From assembly GCA_900473045.1 (NCBI GenBank), contig UCKS01000010.1, positions 72,710 to 136,709 of the forward strand: DNA of 64,000 nt. The letters are read 5' to 3'. Every line of letters starts with the position of its first letter. Position 1 is the first letter of the stretch. Shown here in pieces: positions 1-8,984 of this stretch. This DNA is from Hyphomicrobiales bacterium. Lineage in GTDB: Bacteria > Pseudomonadota > Alphaproteobacteria > Rhizobiales > Rhizobiaceae. Below the pieces are notes generated by a model that was given only the letters and a program-made list of their open reading frames with translations, was not told the origin of the DNA and searched no databases. Both the position numbers and the translations under genes were made by a program.

Positions 1-13
1 CGTACAACGTACG
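1..13. promoter_or_regulatory. Possible TetR-type operator (short palindrome)
   Basis: The first 13 bases read CGTACAACGTACG, with perfect 5-bp arms around a 3-bp centre. It lies 73 bp upstream of the TetR-type gene at 86, a usual place for an autoregulatory site. It is cut by the window edge, so its true extent is unknown, and a palindrome this short can arise by chance. Confidence 0.25.
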
Positions 14-85
14 AGTCAATCGTTCAGAATCGACATCCGTAGTATTGTCGGCTTACATCGGCATTCTGATCAGCGAGGAAGATGG

Positions 86-787
86 ATGGCAGGCAAGCAA
101 AGCGGTGCGCAAAGCAAACGGGCTCAACGGACGGAGGCGGCACCCCAGTCAGTGCAAGAGCCGGGCAGTGAACCGCCGCTGTCTCTGGAGCGGATCGTGG
201 CGACCGCAGTCGAATTGCTGGACGCCGAAGGGATCGGTGGCTTGAAGATGCGCCGGCTGGCCGACCGCCTGAGTGCTGGCGCGATGAGCCTCTATTGGCA
301 CGTCGCCAACAAGGAGGAAGTCATTGATCTGGCCCTCAACGCAGTGCTCGAATATCGCGGACTTCCGCAAACTGTGAAGTCTGAAGACTGGCGCGGAGAA
401 GCCGTTCATATGCTCGAAGGCTGGCGCGCAAGCATGCTGCGCCATCCGTGGTCGGCGTCGCTGTTACCGCAACGGGCGCTTGGCCCGAACATTCTCAGCC
501 GCCTGGAACTGCTGAGCAAGACCCTGTCCAGAGCCGGTGTCGCCGACGCGGATCTGAACGTCGCGATATGGACGCTCTGGAATTATGTGATCGGTGCGAC
601 CATCACCCGGGCAAGCTTCGATCTTACGGAAGAGGACAGGGCCGCCGGGCAAGAGCGCCTGACACGTCTGAGCGAACACTACCCGACAATCGAACGCTCG
701 CGTCTGCTGTTGGACAGCGATTGGGATGGTGTTTTCAGGAAAGGCCTCGACTTCCTGCTGGATGGCCTCGTTCCGACATCAGGCTGA
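86..787 (+). CDS. TetR/AcrR family transcriptional regulator
   Basis: This 233-residue protein is a predicted DNA-binding repressor. After a low-complexity, charged N-terminal extension of about 30 residues, residues 33-80 form a TetR helix-turn-helix domain, including the MRRLADRLSAGAMSLYWHV recognition region. The C-terminal ligand domain resembles the TetR_C_1 class seen in TetR-like antibiotic and drug sensors. The ATG at 86 follows GAGGAA at 75-80 with 5-bp spacing. The gene stands alone: the next gene is convergent, and the true upstream neighbour is outside the window. The ligand and targets cannot be read from the sequence; the CGTAC-N3-GTACG palindrome at the window start may be its own operator. 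Confidence 0.85.
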   Translation: MAGKQSGAQSKRAQRTEAAPQSVQEPGSEPPLSLERIVATAVELLDAEGIGGLKMRRLADRLSAGAMSLYWHVANKEEVIDLALNAVLEYRGLPQTVKSEDWRGEAVHMLEGWRASMLRHPWSASLLPQRALGPNILSRLELLSKTLSRAGVADADLNVAIWTLWNYVIGATITRASFDLTEEDRAAGQERLTRLSEHYPTIERSRLLLDSDWDGVFRKGLDFLLDGLVPTSG

Positions 788-814
788 CGGTAGCGGTTGT
801 CACATTTCGGCGCA

Positions 815-1363
815 CTATTTCAGCGTTGAAATCTCGACCCGGCGATTGCGCCCGTCTTCGGGATCTGCCGGAAAGAGCAGGGCGGTTTCGCCGAATGCCC
901 GCAAAACCAGCCGTCTCGGATCTATCTTGTAATGTGTCAAAAGATACTGCGTGGCCGATGCCGCCCGCGCCCGGCTGAGATCGAGATTTTCGGCGTCGGT
1001 GCCGGCAGCATCCGTATGGCCGCCGATCACGAACCGGTAGGACGCAAGATCCCTAGATTGCAGTGCCACACCAACATTGTCGAGAAGGCGCTGCGCCTGC
1101 GCTGTCAGCTCGGCCGAGCCGAAGTGAAAATTGACCGCAAGATTGACCGTCGCCGCAAGCGTGTCGCCATAGCTGTTGACCTTCTCAACATCCTTGGCGC
1201 CAACAATCTTCAATCCGCGGGTCTTTTCCTTTTGCACTAGCACGGGGTTGAGCGAGCGCACCAAAAGATCAGGTGTTGCCGTGGTCAAGACGTCCTGCGC
1301 CTGGGCGAGGCCTGGAATGAGGCCAAGAGCGACAATCAGGGATGTGAGAAAAATATACCGCAT
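815..1363 (-). CDS. OmpA-family peptidoglycan-associated protein
   Basis: This is a secreted 182-residue protein. The ATG at 1363 begins a clear signal peptide (MRYIFLTSLIVALGLIPGLAQAQ, cut to the export motif AQA), so I prefer it to the longer frame starting at 1399; a G-rich stretch lies just upstream. The C-terminal half is an OmpA_C domain: NFHFGSAEL starts it, GHTDAAGTDAENLDLSRARA carries the TD and LSxxRA residues that contact diaminopimelate in peptidoglycan, and RRVEI ends it. There is no lipobox and no N-terminal beta-barrel, so it is a small soluble periplasmic or surface-tethered peptidoglycan binder rather than OmpA itself. It converges on the TetR gene. A link to either neighbour is not evident. 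Confidence 0.85.
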   Translation of the reverse strand: MRYIFLTSLIVALGLIPGLAQAQDVLTTATPDLLVRSLNPVLVQKEKTRGLKIVGAKDVEKVNSYGDTLAATVNLAVNFHFGSAELTAQAQRLLDNVGVALQSRDLASYRFVIGGHTDAAGTDAENLDLSRARAASATQYLLTHYKIDPRRLVLRAFGETALLFPADPEDGRNRRVEISTLK

Positions 1364-1564
1364 GTGCCCGCCCCCGGTCCCCAGGCCATAATCAATCAAG
1401 AATAAGCAATGCTGCAGAGACTAGAGTTGCAGCTATACGTCGTCAATTCCCACACGGAGAGCGACGGCTTCAGTGTATCATGGCTCTGGTTCGGGCCGCT
1501 GGCCTGTTCCCGCAGGAACAGTATGCAGGTCTGGAAGAACGCGGCGTGGCGAGAACAGCAAAAT

Positions 1565-2158
1565 CTAGTGTTTTTGCCCGTTCACCAGCATGTCGAACTC
1601 TACCACGTTCGAGTAGATCGGTATTCCCACTGACATGTTGTAGCGGGTGCGGTAGACGCCGCCCTGAATGTGGAAGCCGATGACGCGCCGGTTCCATTTG
1701 GTCAGTGTAGCGTCAAAATGTTCGGTCCTGGTCGTGCCCTTGGCGGTGAGATTGCCTTCGATTTCTGCTGTGTCCTCACCGGTGCGGGTGATTTTCGTCG
1801 AGCGGAAGACGATTTTCGGGTAGTTCGCGCTATCGAACACGGCGGTGGAGCGCAGGAAATTCTCGATGCGCGCCTCGCCCGTCTGAACGGTTTCGGGATA
1901 GAGCGCAAATTCCACGATGGATTTGCCGATATCACTGCTATCCAGCTGGAAGGTGCCGGTAAATTTCGTGAACTTGCCGGAAATGCCACCGCCGCCGACC
2001 TGGCCGACTTTGAAATTGATCTGCGAGGACCCCTCAATGTCGTAGCGTCCGGCTGCGTCATCCAGCGTTGGCGCCTTGGCCTCCGACAAAGCCGGATGAG
2101 CCACGAGACCTGCAAGGCTTATCAATATGGCGGTGAGTGTCGTCAAACGTGCGGACAT
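1565..2158 (-). CDS. YceI family periplasmic protein
   Basis: This 197-residue exported protein has a signal peptide at residues 1-25 followed by a complete YceI lipocalin-like barrel. The family hallmarks are YDIEGSSQINFKVGQVGGGG near the start, the FDSANYPKIVFRST strand in the middle and VVEFDMLVNGQ at the end. YceI proteins bind polyisoprenoids or quinone-like lipids in the periplasm. The ATG at 2158 follows AAGGA with 8-bp spacing. It lies 64 bp downstream of the cytochrome b561 gene on the same strand. That cybB-yceI pairing is common in proteobacteria and suggests a shared role in quinone or superoxide chemistry at the inner membrane; this role is inferred from context. Confidence 0.9.
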   Translation of the reverse strand: MSARLTTLTAILISLAGLVAHPALSEAKAPTLDDAAGRYDIEGSSQINFKVGQVGGGGISGKFTKFTGTFQLDSSDIGKSIVEFALYPETVQTGEARIENFLRSTAVFDSANYPKIVFRSTKITRTGEDTAEIEGNLTAKGTTRTEHFDATLTKWNRRVIGFHIQGGVYRTRYNMSVGIPIYSNVVEFDMLVNGQKH

Positions 2159-2222
2159 ATCTGCGGTCCTTCCCGATGCCTGGTGTGTGCTTCATAAGAC
2201 GCAGGTTGCTGCGGAAATATTC

Positions 2223-2789
2223 CTAGCCGTCCCGCCACCTGTTGTGCAGCATGCGGACAAGCACCGCGTCGCGGCGAATGAAGTGATGGTGCAAGGCCGC
2301 CGCTGCATGCAGCAGGACGAGCCCTGCCAGGCCATAGGCGAGAACCGCATGGGCCGTCGTCCACAAGGCTTCCGCGACGGCGGATTTTGCGAGCGGCAGA
2401 GGCGGGATGACGACGAGATTGAAATAGAAGCTCGGAATATCCAGCGTCGATGTCGAGGCGAGCGCCCAGCCGGTGACCGGCACCGAAAGCGTCAGACAGA
2501 GAAGCAGGATGTGGACGATGAAGCTCGCACGTCTTTCCCGCACCGAGAGCCCGGCAACCGCCGCCGGATGCCGGTTCGCCAGCCACCAGAGAACGCGGAT
2601 GATGCAAAGGCCAAGGGCCGTGAACCCGAAGGACTTGTGCCACTGGAACAGGTCGAATTGCAGCACCGGGTCGATGTCCGGCCGGGTCATGACATAGCCG
2701 AGCACCAGGAGCCCGGCGATCAGGAGGGCAATCGCCCAGTGAAGAAGGATGGTCGCCCATCCGAACGCATCCGGCCCGTTGCGCAGCAT
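2223..2789 (-). CDS. Cytochrome b561
   Basis: This 188-residue integral membrane dihaem protein transfers electrons from the quinol pool. Four hydrophobic helices are visible with the expected histidines: LLHWAIA in helix 1, FQWHKSFG in helix 2, TTAHAVLAY in helix 3 and LLHAAAALHHH in helix 4. The ATG at 2789 has GGAG seven bases upstream. A GTG one codon earlier is possible but has poorer spacing. It is the first gene of a two-gene unit with yceI. The region of about 190 bp between this gene and tpiA must hold both divergent promoters. The precise donor and acceptor are unknown. Confidence 0.9.
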   Translation of the reverse strand: MLRNGPDAFGWATILLHWAIALLIAGLLVLGYVMTRPDIDPVLQFDLFQWHKSFGFTALGLCIIRVLWWLANRHPAAVAGLSVRERRASFIVHILLLCLTLSVPVTGWALASTSTLDIPSFYFNLVVIPPLPLAKSAVAEALWTTAHAVLAYGLAGLVLLHAAAALHHHFIRRDAVLVRMLHNRWRDG

Positions 2790-2983
2790 CACCGATCTCC
2801 GGCTTTCAAAAACGATACAGAATCATCACCTTTTCGCGGGGTGCCCACAAGTCGTCCGTTCATCACGGTTTCGATACTGGCCCCAGGGCAAATCGGTCGT
2901 CCTGTGGCGGACCAGCTTTTCTTTGCCCGGCTTATTTGCTAGGGCCTTTGCCGGGAAAAGGACAATACCCTTAAGGAGACGAC

Positions 2984-3754
2984 ATGACGCCCGACGTAAA
3001 GCCGCTGGTTGCCGGAAACTGGAAAATGAATGGTCTGCGCTCGTCGCTCGACCAGATCAAGGCGATGGCGGAAGGCGTCAAGGGAAACCTGTCGGACAAG
3101 GTCGAAACGCTGATCTGCCCGCCCGCGACGCTGCTCTATGTAGCAACGGCGCTCTGCGACGACAGCCCGCTGCTGATCGGCGCACAGGATTGCCACGAAA
3201 AGATCTCCGGGGCCCATACCGGCGATATCTCCGCCGAAATGATCGCCGATTGCTTCGGCACCCACGTGATCGTCGGCCATTCCGAACGCCGCACCGACCA
3301 TAAGGAAAGCGATGCACTCGTTCGGGCAAAGGCAGAGGCTGCCTATGCCGCCGACCTCATCGCCATCATCTGCATCGGCGAGACCGGCGACGAGCGCAAG
3401 GCCGGCCAGACGCTGGACGTCTTGAAGCGCCAGCTGGCGGGCTCCATTCCCGACAGCGCCACCGCCGAAAACACCGTCATCGCCTATGAACCGGTCTGGG
3501 CGATCGGCACCGGCCTGACGCCGACGGCGGCCGATGTCGAGGAAGCCCATGCCTTCCAACGTTCCGAGCTCGTCGCACGCTTCGGCGCGGCCGGCGCCAA
3601 GATGCGCATCCTCTACGGCGGCTCGGTCAAGCCGGGCAATGCCAGGGAACTGATGGGCGTTGCCAATGTCGATGGTGCCCTGATCGGCGGCGCAAGCTTG
3701 AAAGCCGACGACTTCCTCGCCATTTACCGGGCGTATGAAGAGTTGACGGCGTAA
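2984..3754 (+). CDS. tpiA: Triosephosphate isomerase
   Basis: This enzyme interconverts dihydroxyacetone phosphate and glyceraldehyde 3-phosphate in the cytoplasm. At 256 residues it has the normal TIM length. The N-terminal GNWKMNG carries the catalytic Asn and Lys, VGHSERR holds the electrophilic His, and [11 protein letters not shown] contains the catalytic Glu and the start of the mobile loop, followed by the phosphate-binding ILYGGSV. The ATG at 2984 follows AAGGAGACGAC, a near-ideal ribosome site. It heads the conserved rhizobial tpiA-secG-pyrG run. A hairpin at 3773-3791 and a palindromic repeat at 3804-3847 follow the stop, so secG may be transcribed separately. Confidence 0.98.
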   Translation: MTPDVKPLVAGNWKMNGLRSSLDQIKAMAEGVKGNLSDKVETLICPPATLLYVATALCDDSPLLIGAQDCHEKISGAHTGDISAEMIADCFGTHVIVGHSERRTDHKESDALVRAKAEAAYAADLIAIICIGETGDERKAGQTLDVLKRQLAGSIPDSATAENTVIAYEPVWAIGTGLTPTAADVEEAHAFQRSELVARFGAAGAKMRILYGGSVKPGNARELMGVANVDGALIGGASLKADDFLAIYRAYEELTA

Positions 3755-3803
3755 GTCTGCCGTTTGGCGGTCGCTGCATGACTTATGCAGCATCTTCAAA
3801 GTT

Positions 3804-3847
3804 CTACAGCGTCTTTTGCGCGTCATGTTTGACGCGTGGCGCTGTAG
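3804..3847. repeat. Rhizobial palindromic intergenic repeat
   Basis: A 44-bp imperfect palindrome has outer arms CTACAGCG (3804-3811) and CGCTGTAG (3840-3847) and inner arms built on GCGCGTCA/TGACGCG around a short loop. This matches the recurrent rhizobial intergenic palindromes that begin CTACAGCG and contain an inner GCGCGTC stem. It lies between tpiA and secG. A smaller hairpin (GCTGCAT/ATGCAGC, 3773-3791) precedes it. It may act as a transcript stabiliser or processing site. Confidence 0.7.
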
Positions 3848-4035
3848 GGGCTTTTAATGCGCGGTGGCTTGGTATATGCAGCCGCCAACACTAATCTTTG
3901 CCGCGTGGAGCGGACGCTGAAACTTGCGTTGCAATTTCAATGTGTCTCCCATGCCGGACGATCACTCGATCGCGTGTCGGATTTGGGCTTTCTAGGAAGC
4001 CGGACGAGGCGTGGTCTAAGGCAGGACTGGACAAA

Positions 4036-4548
4036 ATGCAGACCGTATTGCTTGTCATCTATCTCATGGTTGTGCTGGCGCTGATCGGCGTCGTGCTCAT
4101 TCAGCGTTCCGAAGGCGGCGGGCTGGGCATCGGCGGCGGTTCGGGCTTCATGTCCGCACGCGGCACGGCCAATGCGCTGACCCGCACCACGGCTATCCTT
4201 GCCGCTCTGTTCTTCGTGCTGGCGCTGGGCATGGGCATCCTGTCCCGTTACCAGCCGAACGCCACCGACGTTCTCGACCGTATCCCTGGCACGACCAACA
4301 ACGGCAAGGGCGTGCTTGATTCGCTCGGCGGCGGCACGACACCGCCGGCCGGCGAAACGCCTGCCCAGACGCCCACACAGACACCGGCACAGTCCGGCGC
4401 CAACACCCAGACGCCTGCAACAACCACGCAGACGCCGGCGACGACCCAGACCCCTGCCACGCAGACCCAGACCCCTGCAACGCAGACACCGGCAACGACC
4501 GAAACAAAGCCGGCACCATCCGGTTCGGACGTTCCAAGCGGCCAGTAA
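4036..4548 (+). CDS. secG: Preprotein translocase subunit SecG
   Basis: SecG is the small accessory subunit of the SecYEG inner-membrane channel. The ATG at 4036 begins MQTVLLVIYLMVVLALIGVV, the standard first helix; the cytoplasmic loop QRSEGGGLGIGGGSG and second helix LAALFFVLALGMGILSRY complete the SecG fold within about 75 residues. The rest of the 170-residue protein is an unusual hydrophilic tail (about residues 100-170) made almost entirely of Thr, Gln, Pro and Ala, with repeated TQTPAT units. Such tails occur in rhizobial SecG but are far longer than the E. coli protein needs. The frame extends upstream to 3898, but only the 4036 start gives a SecG N-terminus. Confidence 0.95.
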   Translation: MQTVLLVIYLMVVLALIGVVLIQRSEGGGLGIGGGSGFMSARGTANALTRTTAILAALFFVLALGMGILSRYQPNATDVLDRIPGTTNNGKGVLDSLGGGTTPPAGETPAQTPTQTPAQSGANTQTPATTTQTPATTQTPATQTQTPATQTPATTETKPAPSGSDVPSGQ

Positions 4549-4647
4549 GGTCCAAAGCAGATATAATCGCCGGCGGAAGCCAGTCTTCCGCCGGTTTTCT
4601 TTTGTTTGAATTTTGTCACCCGAACCTTTTGAACGAAAAAATTCTGA

Positions 4648-6330
<1,683 letters not shown>

Positions 6331-6383
6331 TAACTGCCTTGGCGGTCGTAACACCGGCCGCCGATGGAAGAATGACATATTTG

Positions 6384-6422
6384 AAAACCCGTTTGCAGCA
6401 GATTGCTGCAGGCGGGTTTTTT
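6384..6422 (+). terminator. Rho-independent terminator of pyrG
   Basis: Nested stems AAAACCCG/CGGGTTTT and TGCAGCA/TGCTGCA close on a GAT loop and end in TTTTTT at 6417-6422, 53 bp after the pyrG stop codon. Confidence 0.9.
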
Positions 6423-6495
6423 ATGATCTGCTTGGAGCCTCTTGGAGACTCAATCGGTCCAATGCCGCATGGCTCTCTACCGGAGGATTTTGGAT

Positions 6496-6957
6496 TTGGA
6501 ACACCTGACCTTTCGCAAGGCGGTCGAGGCCGATTTGGCAACCATCATCGCCTTGCTCGCCGATGACGTTCTGGGTGCGTCCCGGGAAACAATCCGGCCA
6601 GAGGATGTGGCCCGATACCACGAAGCCTTTTTAGAGATAGACGCCGACCCCAATCAATTTTTGTGCGTTGTGGAAGATGGAAGCGCCGCGGTCGGCACGT
6701 TTCAGCTGACCTTCATCCCCGGATTGTCGCGCGGCGGAACCAAGCGCGCCCAGATCGAGGCTGTTCGCGTTTCCCGTTCGAGACGAAGCGATAGGATCGG
6801 GGAAGCGATGTTCAAATGGGCCATCGACTACAGCCGTTCGCACGGATGCGCCCTCATGCAACTGACGACCGACAAGCAGCGCCCTGACGCTCATCGTTTC
6901 TATGACCGGCTGGGTTTTGAACCCAGCCACATCGGTTACAAGTTGCGCCTGTTGTGA
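6496..6957 (+). CDS. GNAT family N-acetyltransferase
   Basis: This predicted acetyl-CoA-dependent acyltransferase has 153 residues from a TTG start at 6496. I chose that start because GGAGG at 6482-6486 sits nine bases upstream and the protein then begins at the first strand of the GNAT fold, LTFRKAVEADLATI. An ATG at 6442 lies close to the pyrG terminator and has no ribosome site. The GNAT motifs are V-x-VSRSRRSDRIGEAMFKWAI (the acetyl-CoA pyrophosphate loop, in a variant form) and the C-terminal RFYDRLGFEPSHIGYKL. The substrate is unknown. It is a single gene facing a convergent RidA-like gene, with a hairpin (CCCCCGCC/GGCGGGGG, 7006-7026) between them. Confidence 0.85.
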   Translation: MEHLTFRKAVEADLATIIALLADDVLGASRETIRPEDVARYHEAFLEIDADPNQFLCVVEDGSAAVGTFQLTFIPGLSRGGTKRAQIEAVRVSRSRRSDRIGEAMFKWAIDYSRSHGCALMQLTTDKQRPDAHRFYDRLGFEPSHIGYKLRLL

Positions 6958-7005
6958 CTGATGGTCGCGGCAGCTTTGAGCGGCATCGTTGCCGGAAAAC
7001 TGTAT

Positions 7006-7026
7006 CCCCCGCCACGGCGGCGGGGG
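7006..7026. terminator. Hairpin between convergent genes
   Basis: A perfect 8-bp stem, CCCCCGCC (7006-7013) and GGCGGGGG (7019-7026), with a 5-base loop lies between the convergent acetyltransferase and RidA-like genes. No clear U-tract follows on either strand, so it may be a weak or Rho-assisted end. Confidence 0.4.
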
Positions 7027-7093
7027 TGATGATAAGTCAAACGATTTATCGCGCCTGCTGTTTTGCGCGAATGGAGCTTTCCGCAACGGGAAA

Positions 7094-7492
7094 TCACGCC
7101 TCGGTCGGGATCCGGGCGATAACCTTGATCTCGAAATCGAAGCCGGCCAGCCATGTGACGCCGACGGCCGTCCAGTTCGGGTAAGGGGGCTTGCTGAAAA
7201 CCTGTTGCTTGACGGCCATGATGGCTGCGAACTGGTTTTCGGGGTCCGTGTGGAACGACGTGACATCCACGATATCGTCGAACGTGCACCCGGCCGCACC
7301 CAGCGTGGCCTCAAGGTTTTCGAAGGCCAGCCGGACCTGCTGCTCAAAATCGGGTTCAGGCGTTCCATCGGCGCGGCTGCCGACCTGCCCGGACACGAAC
7401 AGGAGGTCGCCGGAGCGAATGGCAGCCGAATAGCCATGCGCCTCGTAGAGCGCATGTCTATTTGGGGGGAAGATTGCTTGGCGCTGGGTCAT
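7094..7492 (-). CDS. RidA/YjgF-YER057c family protein
   Basis: This is a 132-residue member of the Rid superfamily, trimeric proteins that hydrolyse reactive imines/enamines or act on related substrates. GDLLFVSGQVG, EQQVRLAFENLEATLGAAGCTFDDIVDVT and the C-terminal GVTWLAGFDFEIKVIARI are standard Rid segments. The canonical RidA arginine region (an R-x-x-V/A motif near residue 105) is replaced by NWTAVGVTWL, so it belongs to an uncharacterised Rid subgroup rather than RidA proper. The ATG at 7492 has GAGAG nearby; a TTG at 7507 is the alternative. It is divergent from a TetR gene, and the shared promoter carries two identical-arm operators, so it is probably the regulator's target. Confidence 0.85.
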   Translation of the reverse strand: MTQRQAIFPPNRHALYEAHGYSAAIRSGDLLFVSGQVGSRADGTPEPDFEQQVRLAFENLEATLGAAGCTFDDIVDVTSFHTDPENQFAAIMAVKQQVFSKPPYPNWTAVGVTWLAGFDFEIKVIARIPTEA

Positions 7493-7565
7493 TTTTATCT
7501 CTCGCAATTGTTGGGAGGCCGTATCAGGTGAGCGGAGCTTTATGCTTCACAGGTCAGGTTATTTC

Positions 7566-7582
7566 ATATACGGTGCGTATAT
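7566..7582. promoter_or_regulatory. TetR operator site 1
   Basis: ATATACGGTGCGTATAT has perfect 7-bp arms (ATATACG/CGTATAT) around GTG. It lies in the divergent promoter of the RidA-like gene and the TetR regulator and matches a second site 50 bp away (centre to centre). Confidence 0.8.
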
Positions 7583-7615
7583 TAAATAACAGCATGCCTA
7601 TCGCATGTCAATTTA

Positions 7616-7632
7616 ATATACGAACCGTATAT
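7616..7632. promoter_or_regulatory. TetR operator site 2
   Basis: ATATACGAACCGTATAT has the same 7-bp arms as site 1 with only the 3-bp centre changed (AAC for GTG). It ends 15 bp before the regulator's ATG, where a bound repressor would block its own transcription or translation start. Confidence 0.8.
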
Positions 7633-7647
7633 GAATTTGAGGACAAG

Positions 7648-8241
7648 ATGACCAACCGGCGCCTCGCGATGATGGGAGAAAACCGCGTCAAGATGATCGC
7701 GGCCGCACGCAGGGCCTTTGCCGAAAAGGGGTATTCAGCCGCGTCAATGGACGATTTGACCGCTGAAGTCGGCCTGACGCGGGGCGCCCTCTATCATAAT
7801 TTCGGGGATAAACGCGGGCTTCTGGCGGCGGTTGTCGACCAGATCGATTCGGAAATGGCGTCGCGCGCGCAACAGATCGGGGCAGGGGCGGGAGACGATT
7901 GGCAGTGCCTGCTGGCCGAAGGGGTGGCCTATATCGAGATGGCGCTTGATCCTGAAGTGCAACGCATCGTCTTGCGCGACGGACCTGCGGTCTTGGGTGA
8001 CCCGTCGCAATGGCCGAGCCAAAGCAGTTGTCTGCAGGCGACCCGGCGAACGGTCGAGCGGTTGATTTCACAAGGAATTCTCAAACCGGTCGATGCCGAA
8101 GCCGCGGCCCGCCTTCTCAGTGGCGCAGCACTCAATGCTGCTCTGTGGATCGCTGCCAGTGACGATCCGCAAGATGTCCTGCCCAAGGCTGTCGAGGCCT
8201 TCCAGGCCCTGGCCACAGGTCTGCTTCAGAAATCTGCATAA
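7648..8241 (+). CDS. TetR/AcrR family transcriptional regulator
   Basis: From the ATG at 7648, preceded by GAGGACAAG, this is a 197-residue repressor of normal TetR length. Residues 12-60 are the helix-turn-helix domain: RRAFAEKGYSAASMDDLTAEV, then LTRGALYHNFGDKRGLL with the recognition helix. The C-terminal region resembles the TetR_C_33-like ligand domains seen in AcrR/YcdC-type regulators. The gene is divergent from the RidA-like gene, and two near-identical palindromes at 7566-7582 and 7616-7632 lie between them, so it very likely controls both itself and that gene. The effector is unknown. The frame is open upstream to 7462, but that would run through the operators. Confidence 0.9.
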   Translation: MTNRRLAMMGENRVKMIAAARRAFAEKGYSAASMDDLTAEVGLTRGALYHNFGDKRGLLAAVVDQIDSEMASRAQQIGAGAGDDWQCLLAEGVAYIEMALDPEVQRIVLRDGPAVLGDPSQWPSQSSCLQATRRTVERLISQGILKPVDAEAAARLLSGAALNAALWIAASDDPQDVLPKAVEAFQALATGLLQKSA

Positions 8242-8339
8242 ACAGCTTTTGCCCACTCCAATTCGAAACCAACGCCTCCCGTCTCAAAAAAATCATCCCC
8301 CAGAATCCCCGCCGTTAAAAACCGTGTGATGATCATGGT

Positions 8340-8765
8340 ATTCTGTCACGGATGCACCGCAAGACGTTTGCGGCGAGGCAGGGCTGGCGCTCCACGTTAA
8401 GCCTCGTGGTCTCTCATAAGGAGGCTGCGAACGTCAGGCGGACCGGAAGGAGAGCCCCCGGAAAATGGGTTCCCCTGTCCTTCTGGGGCGGGTGTAGAGC
8501 ATGTCCCGCCCGGTTTGCCGGGCGAAAGGTACATGCTCCACTTTAGAATCAAAGCCGGCTTGTCGCGATCCTGCGGATCGCCGCGGGTTTGTGTGGCACA
8601 CATGCCGGGTCGAGACGCGTGATGTACCGGAACCGTGATACTGACTGCCGGGCTGGAACCTATGTCGCGACGATCGTCCCGGGTCAGAGAATCCGCAGTC
8701 GGGGTCTGTAGGGAGGAAAGCTCCCGAGAGAACGCCAAACGGGGCGCTGGAAGGCGTCAACTAAA
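8340..8765 (+). other. Gene-free stretch rich in hairpins, possible structured RNA
   Basis: Between the TetR gene (ends 8241) and the GH32 gene (starts 8985) no convincing protein gene is seen. The stretch contains many strong stems: GAGCATGT..ACATGCTC enclosing CCGCCCGG/CCGGGCG (8497-8538), GCGATCC/GGATCGC (8565-8581), GACTGC/GCAGTC (8643-8700), GGGAG/CTCCC (8711-8725) and ACGCC/GGCGT (8732-8757). That density looks like a folded RNA or the relic of one. I could not match it to RNase P RNA, tmRNA, SRP RNA, 6S RNA or a known riboswitch. The strand is a guess. Confidence 0.35.
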
Positions 8766-8984
8766 TTTACTCATTAGAGGCGGTTTCCAGTGCCCCGTCC
8801 GATTGAGTGCATGTTTTCAAAACCACGGCGAACACCGCGCGGGGATGCTTTTGCTGTCTGCCGTCCCAGATCATCTTCTTTACATCCGGCACTTCGGCAC
8901 TAGGTCGCAGGAATGGTTTTGAGAAAGGCGCGCATCGTTTCCTCAATCGGAAGACCAGTGTGCGCTGAAGGAAGGAATGCGGCA

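Noticed and set aside
8340-8765. RNase P RNA, SRP RNA, tmRNA or 6S RNA at the hairpin-rich stretch
   Set aside because: I looked for the diagnostic core sequences (GAGGAAAGTCCG for RNase P, GGAAGGAAGCAGCC for SRP, the tmRNA tag) on both strands and did not find them; partial likenesses such as GGACCGGAAGGAG and GGGAGGAAAGC are not enough.
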